Origin: Ramazzottius varieornatus
Lineage: Eukaryota > Tardigrada > Eutardigrada > Parachela > Ramazzottiidae
Reading direction: 5' to 3'
DNA length: 64,000 nucleotides
NCBI GenBank assembly: GCA_001949185.1
Contig: BDGG01000001.1
Location: 402,485-466,484, forward strand
Shown: in pieces, positions 1 to 10,347 of the stretch
How the letters are laid out: every line of letters starts with the position of its first letter
Position numbering within the stretch: position 1 is the stretch's first letter
Notes under the pieces: generated by a model
Database searches by the model: none
What the model saw: the letters and a program-made list of their open reading frames with translations, nothing else
Told to the model about the DNA's origin: nothing
Translations under genes and position numbers: made by a program

Positions 1-159
1 CCCCGCCGGGTAAATTTACGTCGACCATCACGTGATTCGCGAAACAATCGAGGGAATACAGTAATCTCTCTTCACGACATCGGACTGCGACCAGGGTGGT
101 TCCGGACTGCGACTTCGCGTCCACATTAGGGCCGAAGGCAACAAAGCGAAGGATATGCT

Positions 160-403
160 CATGGCTTACCTAAGAATTTTTTCTTTCCGAACATCTTTAC
201 GAATCCGACACCTTTCACCTTCTTATCTGCCAGTGCCAAAACATCTTCCGAAGGAACCAGGATATTCCACATTAGCTTGCGGGCGTATTCGTACATATCC
301 TTCGCTTTTTCTTGCAGCTCTTGTATTTTCCCAGGCGCTGGTAGATCGTCTTATCGACTTTCTTCTCGTCTTTGATGAACGACCATTTAATTTCTGGCAC
401 TAA
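160..403 (-). pseudogene. coding-like fragment, possible last exons of the gene at 1105-2155
   Basis: Read on the minus strand, about 25 codons (VPEIKWSFIKDEKKVDKTIY...) run into a second reading frame carrying KAKDMYEYARKLMWNILVPS and GVGFVKMFGKKKFL, followed by a GTAAGC splice donor. The amino-acid pattern in both halves looks genuinely coding, but a one-base frame change separates them near position 330. The ARKLMWNIL...PSEDVLAL stretch faintly resembles the helical part of BEN domains; this is weak. A further acidic/basic stretch (SDSELDSEEDSRRKKTRES, minus strand, about 790-850) may be an upstream exon. I treat it as a degraded or mis-assembled fragment. Confidence 0.3.
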
Positions 404-970
404 GGACAGAACACAGGCATAACTATTTTCGACAACGTCGAGCTGAGCAATACCACGGGACGGATGATCGGGTAATCAGCGCAGGCTTTCCAACCAGCAA
501 CAAGGGAAACGTGCGCCACTTGAGAAACGTCCTGCTCGAGTTTGTGTGCCGATCTGCCCGATCGTTTGCCTTTCCGGCCAAGATCTTAATATATTACTAA
601 TTACTCCTTGGTTTACCTTTAGCCTTCTTCAAATGAAAGGAACGATAAACTTTGCATTTCTCCGTTCCGTCACTAAATGATTTGAAAACGATCGCATTTC
701 CAATAATTTACAGTGGAAGCGTGCGGCTCCTGGGATGACAACTTTGTTCAGATCATTTGCCGACGCCTAAAATGGAATTTACCAGACTCCCGCGTCTTCT
801 TCCGACGACTATCTTCCTCTGAGTCCAGTTCGGAGTCTGAGCCGTGTCCGACATTTTCGCGCGCTACAACAACACCAGATCGAATACTGGAAACCGCCAA
901 TCACGAACATGCTGAAACTGATTTAGGTCGTCCGCGGACCTGGCACACAAGCCTAACATCATCGTTAACC

Positions 971-1019
971 CTAGTGGCGCATATTTATGGATCTATTGCC
1001 AATGAACGTGCGCCACTTA
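971..1019 (+). repeat. hairpin unit, 49 nt
   Basis: CTAGTGGCGCA ... CGTGCGCCACTT with CTATTGCCAATG in the loop. A right half-unit (CGTGCGCCACTTGAG) is at about 510-525. Confidence 0.75.
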
Positions 1020-1104
1020 AAAACGTTTTCTGTCGATTATTTTTACCGCGCTCTCATTTTTGATATCGTATCACCCAAAATATCTCCATCAACACACTCA
1101 TATT

Positions 1105-2155
1105 TCAAAGAAATATTTTAGGAATGACTGGGGTTGACTTGCCTTCTGGTTCACGCGTCCAGTCGTTCTCGCTCCACTCATCTTCATTCTCAACCTCTCC
1201 AAATTCTGCACTCTTGGAATGGCTTCGGTCGCGGTCTATATCACTCTTATTATGTCTGTCTTTGGCCGCGTTGGACGGTGCGTTGGATGAACGGCTGCCT
1301 ACCACAGACGACGCCGAGCTCGAACGCGATCTCTTTGTGCTCTTTCGAAAGGATATCTTGGGCTTATATTGAACTGCTGACTTTACAATAGGACCTGGCG
1401 CGGTGTCACTATCGCTCTCTTCGTCCTCCCCATCCTCAGTCCGATGCTGTCGCTTACGGCAATCTGTGCTCTTAAATAACCGGCGGTTATTCAGTTCTCT
1501 GCGCTTGTTGCGGTCGGACTCTGCACGCTCGGTATTGACCATACGTGAGCTCCGCTTGGCTGGCGCATTCTTGTTCCTTCCTTGAAAAAAAATCCCGAAA
1601 ACAAAATCACATAAATTACTTCAATGGATGCTGTTAAATTAGACTCGCTAGACATCGGTAAAAATATAAATCAATCCGACTGAGCAGCTTGCTTGGATAA
1701 TATTCACTTACCTCGGACTGGCGAATTCCTTCGAGGGTGTCAAACAGCGCATTGATCTTCTCGACATCTGATTCCACCTCAACAATGATGGCTTTGGAGA
1801 TCTGATACCTTTCGTCCCACTTAGCTCGAATATGGATGCCTTTCTCAAATTCTTGCTTCTCAATCAGCTCATCGCTGCAGCTGTGTCTTTCGGTCATGAA
1901 TTCCTCGTTCTGCTCCAGAGGTGGTCTCACTTGATAAAATCCATCTTTATACTTCAGAAGGATATACTCTGCCGATTGGAAAGAGTCAGAGCATAACAGA
2001 CGGATGGCAACAGAAAGTACAGTCAACTTACTGCCGGGATCACGCGTATTCTTGAGCATCGCCTTGAACAGTGCGGAGTTGCCCTTAGCCCTTTCCGAAT
2101 CCGAAGTTGCGACATTCCTGTTGCCTTTCTTCGACTTTTTGTTCGGGTTTCCCAT
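1105..2155 (-). CDS. hypothetical charged, probably nuclear protein, three exons
   Basis: I do not recognise the family. The first exon (2155 down to about 2034) starts MGNPNKKSKKGNRN and ends at a GTAAGT donor. The second (about 1972-1712) encodes a beta-rich then helical segment beginning KYILLKYKDGFYQVRPP and ending EGIRQSE before another GTAAGT donor. The third (about 1572-1105) is very rich in Arg, Ser, Asp and Glu, with KRRELNNRR and KSTKRSRSSSASS patches typical of nuclear, RS-like disordered regions. The phase of the first intron matches well; the acceptor of the third exon is less certain. It diverges from the transposase gene starting at 2503 with about 350 bp between the two starts, so it could be the second gene of that element or an unrelated host gene. 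Confidence 0.5.
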
Positions 2156-2502
2156 GTTGACATGAAGATAAAGCACCGCAAGGAGACAGCAAGAAAGTGT
2201 TGGAGAAACAAAACTGCCATACATGACAACAATTTGAGGAAGATTGACAACCGTTAGAGCCGTTACGTTGCATATATGAGGGCCCCGGGCAGCATCTCAG
2301 AGTACGCGAAGACACTTACAGTGCTCGCAGTAAATAATGACCCTGCACACACGTAAATGGTTCGTAGCAGCCATGTCGGATTGCTCACGTAACGTCAAAG
2401 CAATATGAACGAATCAAATCCACTGATTTCTGGAAGCACATAAACGACAATTTCTGGAAGCATTTAAAAACACGTTTTCTGTGTTTCTGGACCTTACCAG
2501 CA

Positions 2503-5441
2503 ATGGAGCGGCAACGATTATCGAAATTTTATATCAAGCTAAATTTAGCAAACAAGCGCGCCGCGAAGGACGATGGTGATGGGCTTAATAAAGGAAACGC
2601 CAAGCGAGCCAATCGACTACCGTCTATCCCTGACTTGACAAATGCCCCACCTGTTGATCGTGCCGTGACACCTGAGCCCGATGACCTGGAAGACGTCACT
2701 GATGACCGCAGCACTGACTTCGGTAACCTACAGGGAAATTCAGACGACGAAATGGAATCGGCGACGGAAAGTTCGGATTCAAGCTGTGGTAAGAAACTTA
2801 CGTTACAAGAAAACAATATCTCATGGTGATACTGTTTATTATTAATCAGGTGCATTGTCTATGAACCACTCATGCAGTCCGGATCCTTCGGTGATAAAAG
2901 ATGCTGAATGGACAATACTGGATGTCTGCGCGATGATGCTGTACACTGCAAAGAGCAACGGAGTAACCAACGCGACGCTGGATAATTTCCTGAAAGTGGT
3001 AGCGCTGGTCATAAACGGAAAAAGAAACGTGGAGGACGACAGAGCCCGAAGTAAGTTTCCTGCAAGTGTCCGGTCAGTCAAGACAGCCTTAAAAATATCC
3101 CACGAGGAACAGCAAAAGGTTATCCACATCTGTCCAACCAAGCGATTGATTCGAAAGAAAGGCGAAGATATTCCTACGACCGAGATTTGCGGCTATACTC
3201 TGCATCCGCATTATAATCCGGCCCGGAAGACCTCTGCGACCTCTGCAGTGCGGAATGGGATCACAAAGTTGTCGAGAAGGATGGCAATCACTTTGTGGCT
3301 GCGTCTCTTCGATGGATCTTATCGAATGTTTTGTACCGATACGGCAAAAACGTCAGTACGGAGGGGTTAGCTGGTGGTAATACCGATGCTATGTACGACG
3401 TAAAGGATGGCGAACGGTGGAAGAAAATGAAGCTAGACGAGACAGATTTGGTGATTTCCGTTCATGCGGACGGGGCCGCAATTAGCAAGAGCACCCAGAG
3501 AAAAATGTATCTCGTATTTGTCCATCTTCTTAACTTACCAGTGGGTGTTCGCCGGAACATGTGGCCGCTATTCTTGGTCTGGGTAGGCGAAGCACTGCCC
3601 AGAGATCGCGAAGCTTTTTTGATGGAGCTATCCCTGCAGCTGACCACTTTGCAGACTGACTCTCCTGACTTCCGTCCTATAAGCTGGAAAAATCGAGAAG
3701 GGAGGATGATCGAATCATCAACCCACATACACTCTGTGTGGTCAGACACGCCCGAAAGAGCAGCCTTGAATGGTCAGTTTTCACATGCCGCAGCGCAAGG
3801 GTGCATTTACTGTACTCAGGTAACCGCGCGATATCTCAGACGTTTATTTCTGTTCACTTTGCGCACTTATATTTATAAAACAGCACGTGCTTTTTTTGGC
3901 AGACTGCGGAATGTATTGACCACGTGATGTGTTACCGCTACAAGAAAGATCCCATCCTGAAATCTCACGAGAAGATAGCAGCCTTGTCGGAGAGATGGCA
4001 CACCCTAACCCCAGCCGAACAGAAGAAAATACATGAAGACCGAACCGTGGGTGGTTTCAAACGGCCTTCCCTCGTACGACACTGGGAGAAGTTCGACGTG
4101 GTGGAAGGTTTCGCACAGGACGTCATGCATCAAATGGACGAAGGTCTATCAAAGGGCTTCCTAAAGGCCGTCGTCGAAGGAAGTAGCGTGATGAAATTGT
4201 CCAAGAACCAGGTGAATGAAATCGATCGTAGATGGCTATCGATCACAGTCCCTGGTCACGACAACAGGAAATTACGTTCAATCCGCACCTACAAGCAGTG
4301 GAAGGCTCACGAGCTTCGCTTTTTCCTCCAACATGGTGGTCCCTTTGTGACGAACGGACTCGTGCCTGATGCCTTCTATAAGATCCTCTGCTTGGCGAGC
4401 TCAATTGCATGGACGTGCACACGAGATTCAGTCACCGTGCATGACGTCAAGACAGTTGAGAAAGCATGTACTACTTTCCTCAAGAATTTCCAGAATTTCT
4501 TCGGCGTGCGCGCAATGAAGTATTCTGTTCATCTTGTCCAGCATATACCCATGGCCTTAAGATTATTCGGTCCGTTGCATTTAGTGTCTTGCTATAGACC
4601 GGAGAACGAAATCGGGAAAATCTCTCGGAGGATTTGTGGAACGAATAATACCACAAAACAAATAATGAATTCGTTTCTGACACTGACCGAATGCAGCAAC
4701 TACCTCAGTGACGTGATATCATTAGACTCCAAGAAGAACAGTCTGGTGATGAAAACGGTCCTTCAAGTTATGGATTTACCGATGCCTGTATTTTCTGCAA
4801 CGGCCTCCGAGGGAAGGTGTCGCCTTTTAGGAAAACCGGAGCTTTTGATGAACAAAGATGAGCTGAGCCTGCTCGGGCGGCACCCGGAAATTCAAAGAGC
4901 CCGTTTGGAAGTTGGAATCTTCCCACGTACCAGCGCGCACAACGAAAAGTCCCTCCGAAATGAGAGCATCATAATGGATAAAGATCAAAAGGCATGGAAA
5001 GTTTTCGACATTATCGCGGTCATGGGTACGGAAGCTAGCCAGGTCGGGCGAACCTTCGTTTACGGAGAAAAAATGGAAAAGGTAGACGCTAACAGAGTCG
5101 GAGTGGACCATGTCTACGCCGTACAGGCTTCCGGTACGAAACAAGTGTTTCCGACAGCGTTTGTTGGCCATGAAGGACAGAAAGGCCTTGATACTCGTAT
5201 TTTGTACCACGTGAAGTGGTACGGATACCCGAAATCAAAGAACACATGGGAGCCTGAGGAATCGTTGCTACAAAGCGGGGACGCAATTGCTGAATACTGG
5301 AGGATGGTCAACTGTTTGAAGGAATACGACAGCCGTCCTAAACGCGGCGAAACCTACAAGTCAAAGAAGGAAGCCTCGAAGGAGTTCCAGCGGTTGATTA
5401 ACGAACTCAGTAGTATTTTGAAGGAAGACCCATGTGTGTGA
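2503..5441 (+). CDS. CACTA/EnSpm-type (tnp2-like) transposase with C-terminal chromodomain
   Basis: Exon 1 (2503-about 2791, starts MERQRLSKFYIKLNLANK) is acidic. Exon 2 (from about 2852) has the N-terminal tnp2 region. A Cys-x2-Cys pair (LCDLC, near 3230) precedes the catalytic part. The DDE-like residues expected of the family are present: VISVHADG near 3465, FAQDVMHQMDEG near 4115 and YRPENEIGKI near 4600, together with a GCIYCTQ motif at an exon end (donor about 3820, acceptor about 3903). The last about 110 residues contain a typical chromodomain (VYAVQAS, ILYHVKWYGYPKSKNTWEPE, about 5120-5310), which suggests targeting to modified histones. A one-base frame change near 3220 separates exon 2 from the Cys-Cys region, so this copy may be inactive. 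No clear CACTA termini were found. Confidence 0.75.
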
Positions 5442-5509
5442 AAGTTTTAAGATATAATTGGCTTGTATATTTGGAATGTGGGTAGATGATTTCTACCAAA
5501 TCGTTTTCT

Positions 5510-5556
5510 AAGTGGCGCAAACTTTCACCCATTAAGAACACAAACCTGCGCCACTT
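5510..5556 (+). repeat. 47-nt hairpin unit after the chromodomain transposase
   Basis: AAGTGGCGCAA ... CTGCGCCACTT. The unit at 971-1019 lies on the other side of the divergent gene pair. Confidence 0.8.
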
Positions 5557-5691
5557 GAGAAAGCGATCTGCTTCAATTCATTCGCTCATGTCCCATTTTT
5601 TTGGCTCAGCAGCATTCCTGTATGTGAGAAAAACATCACCACTGTCGCGGTAAGGTCGCTGTGCTGTTATTTTATTATTCTATTATTTCAG

Positions 5692-5904
5692 GAGCAGAGA
5701 CACCTGCGTCGCTCGTGCTCCATAGTTGCCTCTGATATTCTGGGGATGGATCCCAGCCGGCTGACGGAGAAGGAAACGAGATCACTGTCACGTCGGATTG
5801 GCTTGGCGGTAAAAGAAGTGTTTTCACGCGACAAAGACGTTCACGGTACTCGTCAGCTAACTCGCAACGGTCCCAGACATTATGTCAGACTTTCTTTGTT
5901 ATAG
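5692..5904 (+). CDS. possible extra exon downstream of the transposase
   Basis: After a TTATTTCAG acceptor, one frame stays open for 70 codons up to a TAG at 5902-5904. It reads as coding (ILGMDPSRLTEKETRSLSRR, GLAVKEVFSRDKDVHG). It has no ATG near its start, so it would be a terminal exon, either of an alternative transcript of the chromodomain transposase or of a separate gene. No family recognised. Confidence 0.3.
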   Translation, partial: EQRHLRRSCSIVASDILGMDPSRLTEKETRSLSRRIGLAVKEVFSRDKDVHGTRQLTRNGPRHYVRLSLL

Positions 5905-6325
5905 TTCATGTTCGATTCAAGTTACTGGGAAAGGATATTCGCGTTGATCATTTACTGATTTATTGCCTACGCGGCATCTTTGATACTGTTGAGTTTGCTC
6001 GCTTCACGCTGCTGATTTTTGCGGCAGCAATACTTCTTTGTTGAATTTTCTGCTGCAAATCTGATTCCTTTTTTCTGCTTTCTCGAAAATTTCCAATACA
6101 AATCCTAATACTTTGATTCTTTCCGAGATGTTAAAATTTCACTATATCTGCCATTGGAAGATCCCCACTAAAATACCCTTCTTTGTATTTTACTGTAGTT
6201 TTGTAAAATTAGGTTCGTTAGGGGTGTATTCCCCGTCTTCTCCTGATCTCGTGACACATTCTTCAAGACATTCATCCATGACCGAGCAGGTTACAGTAGT
6301 CCCATAAGGAGGCCTTAGGCTTTTG
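5905..6325. other. intergenic, AT-rich, nothing recognised
   Basis: T-rich stretches, short unrelated open frames and no clear repeat structure. Confidence 0.5.
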
Positions 6326-7341
6326 TTACAGAGTACCACCTGCGCAGTACTCCATGTAGCGCTTATACTCTGGTGTCTCGTCCAATATGAATTGAAAATC
6401 GCAGTGACGGACTACGTTCGGATGGGAAAGGTCTAATAAGACCAAAGCTTTCCTCCTCATCGACAAAAGCGCTCCGTTGAGGTGGAGCTCTCCTTGGTGA
6501 AGTCGGACCGTTTTCACAAGAATCTCATCAGAACCTCCCACCGAGCGCCTCATGATGAACATGTTTGCGCGGCCCCGAGTGCGCAGTTCACGAAGCTCGA
6601 TATACTGAGCGTCGATTTTTCCCTTATTCCATTGTAGCTCAGCAGGCTTGACGCTGAAGATGCTATAGTTTTCCAGATGAAGGCCTCTTACTTGGCCGTC
6701 GGAATCCAGGCAGTTGATCAAAAGCTCCGCTATTGGAAAAGACGCTGTTCTCGAGAACGCATACGCAACACGACTAGCGTCCATTATGTACTCGACGATC
6801 TTCTTTTTGTAGGTCTCATCATCGCATGTCTTACGTAATCGGTCTAATTCATCTTCTTTCATTGGCAAACGGAGCATATCACCGGCCATCATTTCTAGGA
6901 ACAGTATTCCGAAACTCCATACCTGAACATCGGCAGGCTTCATCCAGTTTAGGTCGATAGCTGCGCCCGATCTGGATCGGTGACGGGGATGTAGTTCTCT
7001 ATCTCCAGCATCTCTGGAGCCATGTGTAGTATCTTTCTTGGGTCAATCGCCCGTATCTCATGAGCCGGTGGATGCTTCAGAAAATCACCAACGTCTATCT
7101 TTACATTGGATGCGTTGGCATTATCGGATGTCAGCATCCCGTTTTCGGCAGAAATAGCTACCATGAATGGAGCAGCTTTGAATCCATGATTACGGCTCCG
7201 CTGGACATTCACTTGAAACTTAGGTACAGAATTCCCTCCAAGACTTGCCGGGCCCATTTTTGTATCAGATGAGGAGTCAAAACGATCTTGTGTAGTGCGC
7301 CTCGCAGAGTTCCACCTAGAAGGATATAAGTGTTCTGCCAT
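6326..7341 (-). pseudogene. tandem protein-kinase-like fragment (C-lobe followed by N-lobe)
   Basis: The upstream frame (7341-6949) contains a degenerate DFG-like region and ILHMAPEMLEIENY, the APE motif of the activation segment. The next frame (6955-6326) continues with IDLNWMKPADVQVWSFGILF, the subdomain IX helix with its conserved Asp. The two are one base out of register near 6960. Further on, a second kinase N-lobe is visible: EILVKTVRLHQG with the VxK lysine, then LSHPNVVRHCDFQF, ending YMEYCAGGTL (hinge) at a stop. The order C-lobe then N-lobe implies two kinase domains in one protein, the first probably a pseudokinase. No catalytic HRD loop is seen. It lies downstream, on the same strand, of ANF-receptor fragments, so it may be the cytoplasmic part of a decayed receptor, though receptor guanylyl cyclases have only one kinase-like domain. 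Confidence 0.6.
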
Positions 7342-8520
7342 ATCAGGTAGGGCGAGAGGTTAGGATCTCGTAAAATTGTGCGCCCATCCGAGTTCGCCGT
7401 GTGACAGGCTACGCGAGAATTCAGCTTAAAAATGGGTGGGGCTAGCCAGTTGGAGCTTAGTCCCTCTTTGATCCATCAACAAGTTTATTTTCCACGAGTA
7501 CGGTGTGCAGCACCATATGGCTTTATCCATATGGTTTAAATTATAGCCCATTTTCGCAGGTTTACTTGTGGTCAACGCTGGATTGACTTCTTCCTTCCTT
7601 CGCTGTCGTACTCTTGTCGCTATTAATTGTTAGCTTGGGCGTTGCTCGATTGACCTTGTGTTTGCACATGACGGTCTGATGGCAACCGAGTTTCCTGGAG
7701 ATCATGGAACTATTCTTTCACTTGAGATAACCTTGCAACTTTGTCCGCCGACCCTCGCTGCATTTACTTCGTTTGCTTGCTCTCTTCATACGATCCGCGC
7801 ACGGAAGGTTCTCGGCATGTAAGCTCCCATACCGCCAGTCATTTCCGTGTTCGTTCCAGCCAAGCATCAACCGTACAGCTCACGAAAAGGTAGTGACGTC
7901 ATCGTCTAAGGACAATCAATTTTTATCGAAAATCAACTACTTCTCTGCTACCCTATGAAACGCGCCAGCTTTGCGAAAGCAGTTTCGTGAGTGGAACTGC
8001 CACGCCTTCACAATCCATTTGACCGAATACAGCAATGTCAAGCTCTCTTGTATTCTCGAGGTTTTGGAACTTGTTTCTGTTTTCGAAGAGCGAAAAGTGG
8101 TTGCAACTCGTAGCTTCTGTTGTTGCGTTCGAATGAACAAACAGTCAAAAAACTTCAAGGCTTGTGTTTATAGTGATTTTGCCAGTTTGAACTGGAAAAA
8201 CAGTGTGCCGATGTATATTGCGCTGCAACACGCTGCCAAGTAGGACTGCCTGCTACATTTAGTCACGAGCTTTTCATTCTCGACACAGTTTTTTGAATTG
8301 CTGTGCAAGATATTATGTGTCAGACACAGCTTAAGACAGCCCCACCAGAATTTACTAGATTACGTCAGTGTCCACTGACGTGAAGTAAGATCGACTTACC
8401 CGCACACAACTCCGTTGTAATCCAGTATTCTGATGTCAACGACACGGGATACATAGATATCAGCCCGAAACCTTAAAGCTTGACAACACGATGCGATAGT
8501 TTCTGAAGGCGAGGCCTACA
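7342..8520. other. intergenic, nothing recognised
   Basis: Only short shadow frames on both strands. I see no domain, no RNA gene and no strong inverted repeat. Confidence 0.4.
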
Positions 8521-8781
8521 TCAGTTCTTGAACAAGGGAACGAGAGCCCTTACTCGTCTCATCAGATCCGCTTTCTTGTTATTGTCACAGCCCGGTTGCC
8601 ATAATTCTAGCGCAAATGTGTCTCTTGCTGGAAAATCTCTTGCAGTCACGGGATATAAGAATCTTCCGTTCAGTGCTCGGCTCTCACTGAGATAAGTGTC
8701 CGCAACCGTTAGTTCAGTCCTGGCCTCCAATAAGAGAGCCTTAGACCATATAATCAGGCTTTGCGAAGTTGCTCGTGCCAT
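8521..8781 (-). pseudogene. fragment resembling the end of an ANF-receptor ligand-binding domain
   Basis: The frame SLIIWSKALLLEARTELT ... LNGRFLYPV ... RDTFALELWQPGCDN follows the usual order at the C-terminal end of this fold (a helix with hydrophobic spacing, a short G-R-x-F turn, then R-D-T-x-F-x-L-x-L). It is about 1.5 kb downstream of the better preserved ANF-receptor gene on the same strand and may be a second, decayed copy in a tandem array. The assignment rests on pattern only. Confidence 0.35.
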
Positions 8782-9076
8782 GGCAGTACCGTGCCATCAA
8801 ATTACTCCTTCGCTCTTCTGAAAGTCCTCAGTCTTCCCATGTCAAAATTTCTGTACGCTGTTGCAGTATCTATGCTATATGTGATGCTGTAAACATGCGG
8901 CGATGCCACTTCGGACTTCGTTTTCAGTGAGCAAACATTCAGCGGTACCATATCCAATGTAAACACAGACACAAACCTGTCCGCACATTTCGAAACCCTC
9001 GTTTACGGAACAGATCACCGTGATTGTACCGGGAGCCCGTACAGGCCTGCTATCCACGGTTATCAACACTCAATCA

Positions 9077-9312
9077 AGGAGCAATACGGAACATCGCTTT
9101 CGATACGATTAAATAAGGCACCGTTGGTACTTGTCATATTGTACCTATAACCGGATTAGCCAGGGTAAACGCCAACCAATAGCCGACCGCAGGACTCAAA
9201 TTGCTGTTTTTCCATTGACTGCCCTGGCTAATTCGTTATAGGTGCTATATAATATAAGCACCAACGGTGCGTTATCTGATCGTATCGAAAGCGATATTCC
9301 GCATTGCTCAAA
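9077..9312. mobile_element. MITE-like element with about 95-bp inverted repeats
   Basis: The left arm (from GGAGCAATACGGAACATCGC at about 9077 to about 9172) and the right arm (about 9216-9312, ending in the reverse complement) pair over about 95 bp at roughly 85 percent identity, leaving a central spacer of about 45 bp. The structure is that of a foldback or miniature DNA transposon. No transposase is encoded. It occupies the gap between two receptor-like fragments. Confidence 0.75.
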
Positions 9313-10153
9313 AAATGATTGTTTTATTTCTGGCGATCGGGTTGCAACAGACTCTGTAGCATTCGACGCGAGATGAGCTGGAGAATGTTGCAGGGGAGCA
9401 CCACGGACCGATGACACCAGAAACCCGTTGTACACTGAAGCCATCGCTTGATCAGCAAAGACCAGGCTTGAGAGCTTCATGCCAACGGTCAATAAGAAGT
9501 TATTGTTTCGAACTCATTCTTTCAGTGTTCAGAAGTTTTCGGATAGCAGAGCAGCGAATAATCCACTTAATTGACCTTTACAAAATGTCCAAGAAAGACG
9601 GGTGTCGGTGTTTGCGGAAGATGAGTTTCGATGGTTCCAAGTAGTGGACTTGCATCTTGCAGTGACGCTGATGTCGGCTACAAAAAGAAAGCAGACGAGC
9701 TTATAGCCGAAGTCGAGCAGAGCGCTGGATGACTTGATAACGATAATCCTCTTGATCAATGAGGGCTTGTCGACTCACTGTAAACAGCAGGCGGAAAGCG
9801 CCGCGAAGATGCCCGAAATCCCAAATAGCATGCAACTGATCAACAGCATGGTGGACTGCGCATGACCTGCAATTGCCACTCTTGATCATGAAGAGGATGC
9901 AAGTACTGAAGACGAGCAACGCACACCTGGCGCACTTTCCCTTCGAGCGCAGGGCTCTTCGTCTCCTCGGTAGCCGCATACCGGTCGATCAAGTGCGATG
10001 CGTTCCGACCTGATCCACTCAAAGTTGATTGATGAAGGCTTCAAGCTTTGATCTCGAGCGTTGAACCAGAAGAGCTCCTGAAACCGTGATCCAACATGAT
10101 TGTTTGGAGGAATATACAGTGAAGATGAAACAGGCTAAACCGTAGTTGGATAC

Positions 10154-10347
10154 TGTACACGCGCGAAGGGAAAGTCTGCAACAGTAAAAAGTTTGAAACA
10201 GGCGATTCCGAAACAGCGGAACGGAAGTTCGATTGTACGTGTGCAATTCACGCCAATGCACTTTTCTACGGATGGATTTTCAGTTTGCCGTCTTTTCCGC
10301 CTGTTCCAAACTTTTTACTGCTAAAACTTTCCCTTCGTGCGTGTACA
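10154..10347. mobile_element. MITE with TGTACACGCGCG termini, copy 1
   Basis: The element starts TGTACACGCGCGAAGGGAAA and ends with the matching inverse, GGGAAAG/CTTTCCC... CGTGTACA. Inside the ends comes the family hallmark (AAAAAGTTTG, ACAGGCGGAAA, GACGGCAAA). Related copies lie at 14385-14552, 18001-18195 and, truncated, at about 53622-53770, with a possible remnant at about 59075-59202. The right end joins directly onto the last codons of the ANF-receptor ligand-binding frame. Confidence 0.8.

Noticed and set aside
713-1063. 116-codon plus-strand open frame
   Set aside because: It starts with GTG and overlaps a hairpin unit; the opposite strand has more coding-like sequence (acidic/basic stretch).
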